64,000 nucleotides of DNA, from assembly GCA_026707285.1 (NCBI GenBank), contig JAPOXD010000055.1:17678-81677 (forward strand), in the 5' to 3' direction. The stretch's first letter is position 1; the number at the start of each line of letters is the position of its first letter. The position numbers were made by a program, and so were the translations under genes. Below, piece after piece: positions 10,429 to 19,107 of this stretch. The notes under the pieces were generated by a model. It worked only from the letters and a program-made list of their open reading frames with translations. It was not told the DNA's origin and did no database searches. The DNA comes from Chloroflexota bacterium. GTDB taxonomy: Bacteria; Chloroflexota; UBA11872.

Positions 10429-11149
10429 TGTCGATGATGGTCGGCGGCGCCGCCGTGGGATCGGAGCTTGCGTCCGCATCCGGGCGCAGCGGGTCCGGAG
10501 ATCCGCCGGGTCCGCGCAGCCGGCGCAGGTAGTCAAGCGCTTTGCGCGTATCGCTGGCGATGCGCGGAGCGACCGAGGTGCGCACCCGCAGGCGAAAGAG
10601 CCAGTAGATGAAGGACTTATACGCCGGCCAGGCCAGGCGCCGCGGCGGATCGTCGCCGCGCTCCTCCGCGTAGGCGGCCACCAGGTCCGACAGCGAGCGA
10701 CCATAGATCCGCTCGTAGATTCCAAGGCTCGCGGACGCGTCCAACGAATGAGCCTTCGCCGCCTCGAGCTCGACGGCGCAGTGAAGCGCCTCCTCAACGG
10801 TGACGCCGTAGAAGTAGTTGAGGTAAGCGGAGTAGCCCTCCGGCCCCAGGGCTTCGCGGAACTCGGCCTCGGTCAGCGTGATCGGCGGTGCGCCGGTGAA
10901 TAGGAGTCGATCGAGCTCGTCGCGCTCGGCGCCGCCGCCCATGGCAACCAGCCGTTCGATGACCAGCAACAGGTCCAGCGCCTGCCCGTCGATGAGATAT
11001 ACCAGACGCCGCTGCCGCACGATCTCGGAGCGAAGCGTCCAGACGCCGGCCGCGCGGAGCGCCGCCGGGTACCAATGCGCGCCGAGGGCCAGCTCGGCCC
11101 GATAGCGCTCGAACGGCCGGGCGGCGTGCAGCGGCGCGTGATCGGTCAT
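10412..11149 (-). CDS. Hypothetical protein (unknown family)
   Basis: 245 residues, ATG at 11149 on the minus strand. The sequence is mostly helical and soluble, with aromatic-rich segments (FREALGPEGYSAYLNYFYGV, YKSFIYWLFRLRV) and an acidic-basic alternation typical of an enzyme or adaptor, but no motif I can name. It is convergent with the MFS gene and divergent from the RNase HI gene. Coding status is supported by length and third-position GC bias. Function not inferred. Confidence 0.65.
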   Translation of the reverse strand: MTDHAPLHAARPFERYRAELALGAHWYPAALRAAGVWTLRSEIVRQRRLVYLIDGQALDLLLVIERLVAMGGGAERDELDRLLFTGAPPITLTEAEFREALGPEGYSAYLNYFYGVTVEEALHCAVELEAAKAHSLDASASLGIYERIYGRSLSDLVAAYAEERGDDPPRRLAWPAYKSFIYWLFRLRVRTSVAPRIASDTRKALDYLRRLRGPGGSPDPLRPDADASSDPTAAPPTIIDIRRPA

Positions 11150-11202
11150 TGCCGAGCCCGAGCGCGTCGATAGGTACGATCACGCCCGCGAGCCACGCAC
11201 GA

Positions 11203-11640
11203 TTGGCGAGGGCGACCATCAAGCTCACGATTCATTGCGACGGCGCCAGCCGCGGCAATCCGGGACCGGCGGCGGCCGGCGTGGTCGCGCTTGACGAGCA
11301 CTACGAAATCGTGGCCCGGGCCGCGGTGCGGCTGGGCGTGATGACCAACAACCAGGCCGAGTATCACGCCGTGTGGACCGGCATGCAGCTGGCCGGGCAG
11401 CTCGGGGCCACGGAGATCGAGTTTCGGTTGGACAGCGAGCTGGTGGTGCGGCAGCTCAGCGGCGAGTGGCGCATCAAGCACGCCGGCCTGCGCCCGCTGG
11501 CGGAACGCGTTCGGGCCGCCCAGCCGGACGGGACACGGGTGCGGTACGCCCATGTCGGCCGAGAAGCCAATGTCCTGGCGGACCGGCTGGCGAACTGGGC
11601 GCTGGACCGCATCGATCCGGCGGACGCCACGCCGGACTAG
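11203..11640 (+). CDS. Ribonuclease HI-like protein
   Basis: About 145 residues from TTG 11203; an earlier in-frame TTG at 11149 is possible but would overlap the divergent gene's start. The RNase H fold is complete: IHCDGASRGNPGPAA (Asp13), NNQAEYHAV (Glu53), FRLDSELVVRQL (Asp77) and EANVLADRLAN (Asp127). These four acidic residues bind the two metal ions that cut RNA in RNA-DNA hybrids. It lacks the basic protrusion of the E. coli enzyme, like many short 'reverse transcriptase-like' RNase HI proteins. It sits directly upstream of the division cluster but ends before that cluster's own promoter. Confidence 0.88.
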   Translation: MARATIKLTIHCDGASRGNPGPAAAGVVALDEHYEIVARAAVRLGVMTNNQAEYHAVWTGMQLAGQLGATEIEFRLDSELVVRQLSGEWRIKHAGLRPLAERVRAAQPDGTRVRYAHVGREANVLADRLANWALDRIDPADATPD

Positions 11641-11643
11641 CGG

Positions 11644-11690
11644 CGGCGCGGACGCGCCGGCGGCGGCCGCCCAAAATTCTCAGGAATTTT
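11644..11690. terminator. Possible terminator hairpins after the RNase HI gene
   Basis: Just after the stop, CGGCGCG (11644-11650) pairs with CGCGCCG (11653-11659). Then AAAATTC (11673-11679) pairs with GAATTTT (11684-11690), followed by one more T. The second, AT-rich stem stands out in this GC-rich DNA. The pair separates the RNase gene from the mraZ promoter. Confidence 0.4.
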
Positions 11691-11702
11691 TCGGCAAATC
11701 AC

Positions 11703-11731
11703 TTGACGCAGGGTGGGGCCTATGGTTTACT
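11703..11731 (+). promoter_or_regulatory. Sigma-70-type promoter for the dcw cluster
   Basis: TTGACG (11703-11708), a 17-base spacer, then TTTACT (11726-11731). It is located between a hairpin and the MraZ box array, about 95 bases before the mraZ start. The match is good for the -35 and moderate for the -10. Confidence 0.5.
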
Positions 11732-11754
11732 TCCGCCGTTGAATCACTACTGAA

Positions 11755-11778
11755 GTGGTGATTTGTGGGGGAACGTGG
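11755..11778 (+). promoter_or_regulatory. MraZ-binding box array (three GTGG repeats, 10-bp phase)
   Basis: GTGG occurs at 11755, 11765 and 11775, exactly 10 bases apart, downstream of the promoter and 47 bases before mraZ. Phased TGGG/GTGG repeats are the known operator of the autorepressor MraZ. The first box also forms the right arm of an imperfect inverted repeat (11742-11750 with 11755-11763). Confidence 0.65.
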
Positions 11779-11824
11779 GGAGGATGACGGCGGGCCATAG
11801 GCAATCTCGCGAACGTCATGAGCA

Positions 11825-12265
11825 ATGCACGGCATCACTGGACTTCGAGTCCACCAGCTCGACGCCAAGGGGCGTTTGGCCTTCCCCAGCAAGTTTCGCG
11901 CCTTGCTTCCCGGCGGCGGCGTGCTCACGGTGGGCGCCGAGCGGTGCCTCACATTTTATCCGAGCGAGCGCTGGCGCCAGATCGAGGAACGACTGGCGGA
12001 CATGGATCCCCTCGACCCCGACGTGCGCGACACCAAGCGACGCGTCTTCGGCATGGCCGAGCGCGTGGACTTCGATGGGCAGGGACGGATCAACATTCCG
12101 GCGCACCTCATCGCTTTCGCTGGACTGGCAAAGAAAGTCGCCGTGATTGGCACCGGCGATGTCATTGAAATCTGGGACGCCGATACCTGGCGCGATCAGC
12201 GCGACCGTATCGACGCGGACGCCGTCGCCATCATGCGGCGAGCCGGTGGAGGCGCCCCACACTAA
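11825..12265 (+). CDS. mraZ: MraZ transcriptional regulator of the division cluster
   Basis: 146 residues from ATG 11825. Two AbrB-like half-repeats each hold the family signature: LDAKGRLAFPSKFRALL near residues 13-29 and FDGQGRINIPAHL in the second half. MraZ forms ring-shaped oligomers, binds phased GTGG repeats in its own upstream region and represses the dcw operon. The matching box array lies at 11755-11778. No strong ribosome-binding site precedes the start. rsmH follows, as in most bacteria. Confidence 0.95.
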   Translation: MHGITGLRVHQLDAKGRLAFPSKFRALLPGGGVLTVGAERCLTFYPSERWRQIEERLADMDPLDPDVRDTKRRVFGMAERVDFDGQGRINIPAHLIAFAGLAKKVAVIGTGDVIEIWDADTWRDQRDRIDADAVAIMRRAGGGAPH

Positions 12266-12278
12266 CTTTCGGGTGTTC

Positions 12279-12314
12279 TATGGGGGACGCAGTGCCTCCC
12301 CTGCGTCCCCCATA
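12279..12314. repeat. Perfect 14-bp inverted repeat at the mraZ/rsmH junction
   Basis: 12279-12292 (TATGGGGGACGCAG) is perfectly complementary to 12301-12314 with an 8-base loop. It starts 13 bases after the mraZ stop and contains the ATG at 12280 that is the first possible rsmH start, so it could sequester initiation. No T-run follows. Confidence 0.65.
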
Positions 12315-13206
12315 CACCAAACCTCCGAAGGGAGCGTCGGCAGTTCACGCTCCAGTGCTCGTTGCGGCGGTCATTGATCTCACGGGAGTTTCACGCGGGG
12401 GGAGCTACGTGGACGCGACGGCCGGCGCCGGGGGGCACACCCAAGCACTCCTAGCCGCCGGAGCCGCACGCGTCCTGGCCCTGGATGCCGATCCTCACGC
12501 CGTGGAGCGGCTTCGCGACAGATTCAATCACGATTCCCGCGTGTCACCCGTGCAGGCGAACTTCCGTGACCTGGCGCGCATCGCCCCGGCCCATGGCTTC
12601 GACCGCGCCGACGGGGTGATTTTCGACCTCGGACTCTCCAGCGATCAGCTCGACGATCCGTCGCGCGGATTCTCGTTTCAGCACGACGGGCCGCTCGACA
12701 TGCGCTTCGATCCGAATGACGGCCGACCCGCTCTGGACCTCGTCAACCGCCTGCCGGAACCCGAGCTGGCGGAGCTGCTGCGCCGCTATGGCGACGAGCG
12801 ACGCGCCGGGCGCATTGCCCGCCGCATCGTGCAGCGCCGTCCGATCACCAGCACCGCGGTGCTGGCGGCGACGGTGAAACGCGCCATCCCCGGTCGCCAG
12901 CGAATCCATCCGGCCACCCGCACGTTTCAGGCGTTGCGCATGGCCGTCAACGACGAGCTGGGCGCCCTGACGGCCGGCCTGCAGGCCGCGCACGATCTGG
13001 CCGCCCCGGATGGCCGCGTGGCGGTAATCGCGTTCCACAGCCACGAGGACCGCATCGTCAAGCACCGGTTCCGCGCCTGGTCCGACGCGGGAACGGCCGA
13101 GATTCTCACGCGCTCGCCGCTGCGCGCCGACGCCGCGGAAGTGACGGCCAATCGGCGGGCGCGCAGCGCCAAGCTGCGCGCCGCGCGTCTGACGCTGCCC
13201 CACTGA
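12280..13206 (+). CDS. rsmH: 16S rRNA (cytosine(1402)-N(4))-methyltransferase RsmH
   Basis: 308 residues if begun at ATG 12280. The conserved part starts at HAPVLVAAV (residue 23), so in-frame GTG 12292 or a later codon could also be used. The SAM-binding motif YVDATAGAGGHT, then LDLGLSS-type FDLGLSSDQLDDPSRGFSF, DGPLDMRFD and the C-terminal AFHSHEDRIVKHRF are diagnostic. The last normally reads FHSLEDRIVK, so there is a Leu-to-His change. The enzyme N4-methylates C1402 of 16S rRNA. The putative start lies inside a 14-bp hairpin stem, which makes start choice uncertain and translation control possible. Confidence 0.95.
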   Translation: MGDAVPPLRPPYTKPPKGASAVHAPVLVAAVIDLTGVSRGGSYVDATAGAGGHTQALLAAGAARVLALDADPHAVERLRDRFNHDSRVSPVQANFRDLARIAPAHGFDRADGVIFDLGLSSDQLDDPSRGFSFQHDGPLDMRFDPNDGRPALDLVNRLPEPELAELLRRYGDERRAGRIARRIVQRRPITSTAVLAATVKRAIPGRQRIHPATRTFQALRMAVNDELGALTAGLQAAHDLAAPDGRVAVIAFHSHEDRIVKHRFRAWSDAGTAEILTRSPLRADAAEVTANRRARSAKLRAARLTLPH

Positions 13207-13230
13207 TGGCCGCTTCCACCGAGGTACGCC

Positions 13231-13695
13231 ATGGCCGTCCGTGAGGCGCGGATCCAGCGCCGCGTGGCGCTGCCGGCGCAGTTCGTGCAGGTGGTCCTGC
13301 GGCCGATCAGCCCGTCGCGCCTGGTGCTGGCGCTCATCGTGGCGGCCTTCGTGCTCGCCATGGTCTGGGTGCAGCAGACGCAGGCGATCGTGCGCGTGGG
13401 TGGCGAGGTGCAGTCGCTGGAACGGCGACTCGAAGGGCTGCTCCAGACCCAACAGGACCTTCGCGCGCAGCTGGCCACCGAAAACGATCTGCCAACCGTG
13501 CAGCGGGTGGCCTTCAGGGACCTGGACATGCGCGAACCGACGAACTCCCTCTACGTCAACAGTCAGGCCCTGCCGCCCGGCGTGTCGTTGGACCTGCCGG
13601 TCTGGGCGGCGCCGAGCCAGCGGCTGTACGCGATGCCGTGGTGGGAATCTTTCCTGCGAGCGATCAGTGCCAAGATCACCAGCTTCCGAGAGTAG
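13231..13695 (+). CDS. ftsL: FtsL-like septum formation protein
   Basis: 154 residues: a basic N-terminal tail, one membrane helix at about residues 30-50 (SRLVLALIVAAFVLAMVWVQ), a leucine-rich coiled coil (VQSLERRLEGLLQTQQDLRAQLATEND) and a short extracytoplasmic tail. This is the architecture of FtsL/FtsB-type divisome proteins, and its place between rsmH and ftsI is the classic position of ftsL. Sequence identity within the family is always low, so the call rests on topology and position. Confidence 0.8.
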   Translation: MAVREARIQRRVALPAQFVQVVLRPISPSRLVLALIVAAFVLAMVWVQQTQAIVRVGGEVQSLERRLEGLLQTQQDLRAQLATENDLPTVQRVAFRDLDMREPTNSLYVNSQALPPGVSLDLPVWAAPSQRLYAMPWWESFLRAISAKITSFRE

Positions 13696-15454
13696 GCGCC
13701 CGGTCTCCGCTCGCGCCGATGCGCCGGCCGACCCGAGCCGGCGCCTGGCGGTGATGCTTGGGGGGGCGGCGCTCGGCGCCGGCGTCCTCGGTTGGCGCCT
13801 GTACGACTGGCATGTCAACCAGGCGGCGGATCTCGCCGCCCGCGGCGCCGGTGAGCTGCTGGCGCGGACCGAGCTGCACCCGCGCCGAGGGACGATTTTC
13901 GACATCTCCGGCGACGTGCTGGCGATCGAGCGCAGCGCGATCAGCGTGGTGGCGGACCCGAGCGTGGTGCACGAGGAGAGCGCCCCCTTCGACATCGCCA
14001 ACCGCCTCGAGGACATCCTGGGTCTTGATCCTATTTCGGTCGCCAACGCGATCAGCAACCCGCGATCCCGCTATGCGCTGCTGGCGCGCGGCATCTTGGA
14101 CGACGAGCATCGGCGGTTGCGTAGCGCCGTCGCGGCCGATGAGCTGCCGGGCATCCGGCTCGAGCCGGATCGCGTGCGCGTCTATCCCAATGGCCGGCTC
14201 GGCGCCCACGTGCTGGGCTTTCTCGGCGAGCGCGTCGATCGACCCGGCGACGTCGTGGGACAGGCAGGGGTGGAGGCGCACTACGACGACCTGCTGAGCG
14301 GCAGCCCCGGCCTGCGCACGTCGGACCTCGACCGCCTGGGCCGCGAGATCCCGATCGGACGTCACAACCTGCTGCCGGCCCGCCACGGATCGCATCTCAC
14401 GCTCACCCTCAACCGCACCATTCAGCACATCGTGGAGGAGGAGCTCGAGGTCGCGGTCGAGCGCTTCAGCGCGGCGTCGGGCTCAGTGATCATGCTGGAC
14501 CCGCGCACCGGGGCGATCCTCGCGCTGGCCAACGTGCCGGACTACGACCCGGCGCGGGTGCACGAATACCAGTCCTTCGGCCCGGAGTTCGCCAACCGCG
14601 CGCTTAGCCACGTCTACGAGCCGGGCAGCACATTCAAGCTCGTCACCATGGCCGCCGGGCTGGACAGCAGGTCCATCACGACCGAATCGACCCATGACCT
14701 GCCGGGAACCATTCGCTACTTCGGCGAGGAGTTCAAGAACTGGGACCTGCAGACCTATCCCGACCAAAACATGACCAGCGTCTTGCGTCACTCGAGCAAC
14801 ACCGGCGCCATCTTCGTGGCGGACAAGACCGGTCCGGACCGGTTCTACAGCTACATCGACAAGTTTGGCTTCGGTGAGATCAGCGGCGTGGACCTCAGCG
14901 GTGAGGTGCCGGGCATCGTGCGCCGGCGCGGCGACCGTGGGTGGTTCCAGGCCGATCTGGCGGCCAACTCGTTCGGCCATGGGATCGGGGTGACCGCGCT
15001 CCAGATTGCAGCCGCCATCGGCGCCGTCGCCAACGACGGCGTGCTCATGCGTCCCCACATCGTGCGGGCGGTTGAGCACCCCGACGGCCGGCGCGGCTTC
15101 GTGCAGCCGCAGGAGGTGCGGCGGGTCGTATCGGTCGAAGCGGCGCACGAGCTGATGCGGATGATGGAGAGCGCCGAGGGCGGGATTCCGAACAACCCCG
15201 CGACCGTGGCCGGATATCGCACCGCCGGCAAGACCGGCACCTCGGAAATCCCGGTCGGCGGGCGCTTTCAATCCGATCTCTCGATCGCGTCCTACGTGGG
15301 ATTCGGCCCGCTGGAGGACCCTCAGCTGCTCACGCTAGTGGTCATCAACCGTCCCCAAGAGGGCTATTTCGGCGCCTTCGTGGCGTCGCCCACGTTCCAG
15401 CGCATCATGACTCGCGTGTTCTCGTACCTGCGAATCCCGGCGCGGGCTGCCTGA
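13667..15454 (+). CDS. ftsI: Septal penicillin-binding protein (FtsI/PBP2-type transpeptidase)
   Basis: 595 residues if begun at GTG 13667, which overlaps ftsL by 29 bases; GTG 13751 is an alternative. One membrane helix (LAVMLGGAALGAGVLGWRLY) is followed by the pedestal domain (HPRRGTIFDISGDVLA) and the transpeptidase domain. The three catalytic motifs are intact: STFK at 321-324 (acylated Ser321), SSN at 376-378 and KTGT at 522-525. The protein cross-links septal peptidoglycan as the partner of FtsW, encoded four bases downstream. No C-terminal PASTA domain is visible. Confidence 0.95.
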   Translation: MPRSPASESRRPVSARADAPADPSRRLAVMLGGAALGAGVLGWRLYDWHVNQAADLAARGAGELLARTELHPRRGTIFDISGDVLAIERSAISVVADPSVVHEESAPFDIANRLEDILGLDPISVANAISNPRSRYALLARGILDDEHRRLRSAVAADELPGIRLEPDRVRVYPNGRLGAHVLGFLGERVDRPGDVVGQAGVEAHYDDLLSGSPGLRTSDLDRLGREIPIGRHNLLPARHGSHLTLTLNRTIQHIVEEELEVAVERFSAASGSVIMLDPRTGAILALANVPDYDPARVHEYQSFGPEFANRALSHVYEPGSTFKLVTMAAGLDSRSITTESTHDLPGTIRYFGEEFKNWDLQTYPDQNMTSVLRHSSNTGAIFVADKTGPDRFYSYIDKFGFGEISGVDLSGEVPGIVRRRGDRGWFQADLAANSFGHGIGVTALQIAAAIGAVANDGVLMRPHIVRAVEHPDGRRGFVQPQEVRRVVSVEAAHELMRMMESAEGGIPNNPATVAGYRTAGKTGTSEIPVGGRFQSDLSIASYVGFGPLEDPQLLTLVVINRPQEGYFGAFVASPTFQRIMTRVFSYLRIPARAA

Positions 15455-15458
15455 GCTG

Positions 15459-16595
15459 ATGGCGACGCAGGCACGGCCCGCGGCGCGTGGGCTCCGCTGG
15501 CCTCCGCAGGACCCGATTCTGCTCCTGCTCACGGTGCTGCTGCCCCTGGGCGGTGCCGTCATGGTCGCCAGCGCGCGCATTCCGGCGGTGCTTGGCGAGG
15601 GGGCGCCCCTCGACGCCGACACGATTCAGCAAATGATCTTCGGCATCACGGGCCTGGTCTTGGCACTAGGTCTGAGCGCCGTGGACTACCAGCGCTACGA
15701 GCGGGTTGCCCTTCCCGCCCTGGGCATTGCCTGGCTGCTCCTGCTTGGGGTCTACTTCTTCTCGAACGCGCCGCCGCAGCTGGCGGCCCGACGCTGGTTC
15801 GTCATCGGCGACTTCACGCTGCAGCCCAGCGAGTTCGCCAAGCTGGCCCTGATTCTGGCCTTGGCGAAGCTAGCCAAGCTCTTCGGCGCCCGCGTGCGGG
15901 ACTGGCGCATTGGCCTGCTGGGCGGCGGCGGGCTGCTCGCGGCGGTGGTGCTGCCCGTGATCGCCGAGCCCGACCTGGGCACGGCCGTCACGATGTCGGC
16001 GGTGGGCCTGGCCATGCTGTTTGTGGCCGGGGTCCGGCTGCGGCACCTGGCGGTGCTGCCGATCGGCGCGGCGCTGGCCGGCGCCGTCTCCATCGCCGTG
16101 CACGAGTACCAGCGGGCGCGCGTGCTGGCCTTCCTCACGCGCGACCCCGAGGTCACCAATACCGGCTATCAGGCCGCGCAGGCCAAGATCGCCCTCGGCG
16201 CCGGCGGCGTCACCGGGCGTGGACTCGGCGCGGGCACGCAGAAATTCCTGCTGCCGGTGCCCGACTCCGACTCCATCTTCGCCGTGATTGGCGAGGAGTT
16301 CGGCCTCGTCGGCACCGGCTTGGTGCTGGTGCTCTTTCTCGCGTTGTTCGTGCGTGGCATTCAGATCGCGGGCTCGACCGAGGATCCCTTCGGCCGCCTG
16401 CTAGCCGTCGGCATCGTCACCCAGCTCACATTCCAGGCATTCGTGAACATGGGCGTGGTCACGGGATTGATCCCGGTCACGGGCCTCACGCTGCCGTTCG
16501 TGAGCCTGGGCGGCTCGTCGCTCCTCGCCTCGCTGCTGATGATGGGCATCCTGCTCAACGTGGCGCGGAAGTCCGCGTTGCAGCGGCGCGAATGA
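15459..16595 (+). CDS. ftsW: FtsW, SEDS-family peptidoglycan glycosyltransferase
   Basis: 378 residues, about ten membrane helices. SEDS signatures are AARRWFVIGDFTLQPSEFAKLALI, EPDLGTAVTM, the extracellular-loop motif PVPDSDSIFAVIGEEFG (with the conserved catalytic Asp) and TGLTLPFVSLGGSSLLASL. It polymerises lipid II at the septum with the preceding FtsI. RodA is similar, but position in the cluster favours FtsW. murG starts inside its stop region (ATGA overlap). Confidence 0.95.
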   Translation: MATQARPAARGLRWPPQDPILLLLTVLLPLGGAVMVASARIPAVLGEGAPLDADTIQQMIFGITGLVLALGLSAVDYQRYERVALPALGIAWLLLLGVYFFSNAPPQLAARRWFVIGDFTLQPSEFAKLALILALAKLAKLFGARVRDWRIGLLGGGGLLAAVVLPVIAEPDLGTAVTMSAVGLAMLFVAGVRLRHLAVLPIGAALAGAVSIAVHEYQRARVLAFLTRDPEVTNTGYQAAQAKIALGAGGVTGRGLGAGTQKFLLPVPDSDSIFAVIGEEFGLVGTGLVLVLFLALFVRGIQIAGSTEDPFGRLLAVGIVTQLTFQAFVNMGVVTGLIPVTGLTLPFVSLGGSSLLASLLMMGILLNVARKSALQRRE

Positions 16596-17716
16596 GAATC
16601 GTGCTGGCCGGCGGAGGCACCGCCGGACATATCTTTCCGACCCTGGCCGTCGCGCGGCGCTTGCGCAAGCTGCTGGGCGACGCGGAGGCCGACCTCACCA
16701 TCGTCTGCGGCGCGCGTGAGCTCGACCGCGAGCTGTACCGCAGCGTGGAGTTCGACCTCTTCCCGATCCGCGTCCGCGGCATCGTGGGCGTGGGATTCGC
16801 CCGGCTCCCGGCACGGCTGTGGCGCCTTGGCGTCTCGACGGTTGCCGTGTGGCGCGACCTTGGCGCCCGACCGCCCGACGCGATCGTCCTGAGCGGCGGC
16901 TACGTCAGCGTGCCCGTCATGCTGGCCGGGTGGCTACGGGGCATTCCCCGCCTGATCTTCTCGGGCGACGCGCAGCTGGGATGGGCCACCAAGGCGCTGG
17001 CCCCATTGGCAACCGTCGCCACGGTGGCATTCCGCGAGGCGGTGGGGCAGCTGCGCGGCACGCGCGTCGAGTTCACGGGGTATCCCCTGCGGGAAGCCTT
17101 TACCAATCCAGATCGCGACGCGGGCCGGGCTCGCGTCGGGGTGGCGTTGGGCGAGCCCCTGGTGCTGGTGGTGGGCGGCAGCCAGGGCGCGCACGCGGTC
17201 AACGCCGCTATCGCGCGGGATCTCACCCACCTGCTCGACCGCGCCGTCATCGTGCACGTGACCGGGCGCGGCGATTTCGAGTGGCTTGCGTCGGTGCGTG
17301 AGCGCCTGTCCCCCGAGCGGCGCGCGCGCTACCACGTCCACGCCTTCATCAATGAGGGCTTCGCCGACCTCATGGCCGCCGCCGACCTGATCGTGACGCG
17401 CTCCGGCGCGACGGCGGTGGCGGAGCTTGGCGCCGTCGGCGCCCCGGCGGTGATCGCACCCGGCGCGTTCGGGGCCGGGCACCAAATCGCCACGGCGAAC
17501 GCCGTCGCCGCGTCCGGCGCGGCGGTCGTCCTGCTGGAGGATGACCTGGCCGGCGGCAATCTGGCGTCGACGATCGCCGACCTCTTGGCCGACACCCCGC
17601 GCCTGGACCAGATGCGCGGCGCCTCCGCCGCGCGAGGCCGACCGGGCGCCGCGGACGCCGTGGCCCGGCTCGCGATCGGGCTTGCCGATCCGACCTGGCA
17701 GGCGGCCCCGGCATGA
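16592..17716 (+). CDS. murG: MurG, lipid II synthase (UDP-GlcNAc transferase)
   Basis: 374 residues from ATG 16592, overlapping ftsW by four bases. The N-terminal glycine loop GGGTAGHIFPTLAVA (residues 7-21), GYVSVPVMLAGW, the second glycine-rich loop GGSQGAHAVNAA near residue 195 and the donor-binding RSGATAVAELGAVGAPAV segment define a GT28 glycosyltransferase. It adds GlcNAc to lipid I on the inner membrane face. murC follows with another four-base overlap. Confidence 0.96.
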   Translation: MRIVLAGGGTAGHIFPTLAVARRLRKLLGDAEADLTIVCGARELDRELYRSVEFDLFPIRVRGIVGVGFARLPARLWRLGVSTVAVWRDLGARPPDAIVLSGGYVSVPVMLAGWLRGIPRLIFSGDAQLGWATKALAPLATVATVAFREAVGQLRGTRVEFTGYPLREAFTNPDRDAGRARVGVALGEPLVLVVGGSQGAHAVNAAIARDLTHLLDRAVIVHVTGRGDFEWLASVRERLSPERRARYHVHAFINEGFADLMAAADLIVTRSGATAVAELGAVGAPAVIAPGAFGAGHQIATANAVAASGAAVVLLEDDLAGGNLASTIADLLADTPRLDQMRGASAARGRPGAADAVARLAIGLADPTWQAAPA

Positions 17717-19107
17717 GCGCCGCGTCCGGCCGGCTGCTCGGCGCCGACGTGCGCCGCGTGCACGTGGTCGGCATTGCCGGCGCGGGCATGTCCGGCGTGG
17801 CGGCCGCGCTGCTCGATCTCGAGCTTCAGGTCAGCGGCAGCGACCTGCGCGCCACGGCCGCGACGAAACAGCTGCAGGCGCGCGGCGCGCGGATTCATCG
17901 CGGCCACGACGCAAACAACCTGGCCGGCGCCGACCTGGTGGTGCATTCCGCCGCCGTTCCCGCCGACAATCCGGAGCTTGTCGAGGCCGGGTCCCGCGGC
18001 GTGCCCGTGGCCTCGCGCGCGGCGATCATCGCTGAGCTCTTCAACGCGTCCCGCGGCATCGCCGTCGCCGGCACGCATGGCAAATCCACCACGAGCGCCA
18101 TGATTGCGGCGGTGCTGCAGACGACCGGGCGCGATCCCAGCTTCCTCCTCGGCGCCGCCAGCCCGTCGCTCGATCACGCCAACGGGCGCTACCGGCGCGA
18201 CAGCTGGATGGTGGTGGAAGCCGACGAGTTCGACTCGGCGTTTCTCGCCTATCGGCCTGAGATTGCCGTTGTCACCAACCTCGAGCGCGATCACCTGGAT
18301 TACTTTGGGACCGAGGCGCGCATGGTGGAGGCCTTCGCCGCCTTCGCCGCCGGTCTCCACGCCGACGCCCGCTTGATCGCCCGCGGCGACGTGGCGGATC
18401 TGCGGCACGTCGCGGCCGGCGCGCCCACGCCGGCGCTGTGGTTCGGCCCGGGCGAAGCGTGGGACCTGGAGTCCTACACGGCGGTCACCGACGGATGCGA
18501 CGTGGAGTTCCGCACGCCGCAGGGGCCGGTGGCCTGCCGGCTGCCGCTGCGCGGGCGTCACAACGCCTGGAACGCGCTGGCGGCGCTGATGGCCTGCACG
18601 CTGGCCGGGGTACCCGTGGTCGAGGCGGCGCGCGCGCTCGAGTCGTTTGGCGGGGTGGAGCGCCGCTTGCAGCTGCGCGCCTGCGGCGGCGGCGTGCGGG
18701 TGCTGGAGGACTACGCCCACCACCCGACCGCCGTGCGCGCCACCATCGCGGCCGCGCGCGAGTTCACCCATCGGCGGCTCTGGGCGATCTACCAGCCGCT
18801 GCTCCGTAGCCGCACGCTCGACCTGCTGGACGACTTTGTCGATGCGTTTGCGGGCGCCGACCGCGTCACCTTTGCCGAAATCTATTCGCCACCCGGCCGC
18901 GAACGCGGAATCGAGGCCAGCGCGGCGTTGCTGGCCGCCCGGGTGCGACATCCCGACGCAAGCTTCCTCCCGTCCTTCGACGCCATCGCCGACCTGGTCG
19001 CCGCCGAGGCGGCCGACGGTGACGTGATCCTGGTGATGGGGCCCGACTCCGTGACCCCGCTGGCCGATCGAATCAGCGGCTGGGTCAACACGCGGGCCGC
19101 GGCATGA
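17713..19107 (+). CDS. murC: UDP-N-acetylmuramate--L-alanine ligase MurC
   Basis: 464 residues with the three Mur-ligase domains: the Rossmann-like start HVVGIAGAGMSGVAAALL, the ATP loop GTHGKSTTSAM (around residue 120), the central VVEADEFDSAFL and TNLERDHLDYF motifs, and the C-terminal LEDYAHHPTAVRATI. It ligates L-Ala to UDP-MurNAc, the first peptide-stem step. The ligases for the next steps (MurD, MurE, MurF) are not in this window. Overlaps murG and murB by four bases each. Confidence 0.97.
   Translation: MSAASGRLLGADVRRVHVVGIAGAGMSGVAAALLDLELQVSGSDLRATAATKQLQARGARIHRGHDANNLAGADLVVHSAAVPADNPELVEAGSRGVPVASRAAIIAELFNASRGIAVAGTHGKSTTSAMIAAVLQTTGRDPSFLLGAASPSLDHANGRYRRDSWMVVEADEFDSAFLAYRPEIAVVTNLERDHLDYFGTEARMVEAFAAFAAGLHADARLIARGDVADLRHVAAGAPTPALWFGPGEAWDLESYTAVTDGCDVEFRTPQGPVACRLPLRGRHNAWNALAALMACTLAGVPVVEAARALESFGGVERRLQLRACGGGVRVLEDYAHHPTAVRATIAAAREFTHRRLWAIYQPLLRSRTLDLLDDFVDAFAGADRVTFAEIYSPPGRERGIEASAALLAARVRHPDASFLPSFDAIADLVAAEAADGDVILVMGPDSVTPLADRISGWVNTRAAA

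Noticed and set aside
13241..13666. Frame upstream of ftsI overlapping all of ftsL
   Set aside because: Its Arg/Trp/Cys-rich sequence is the shadow of ftsL; the PBP homology starts after 13667.
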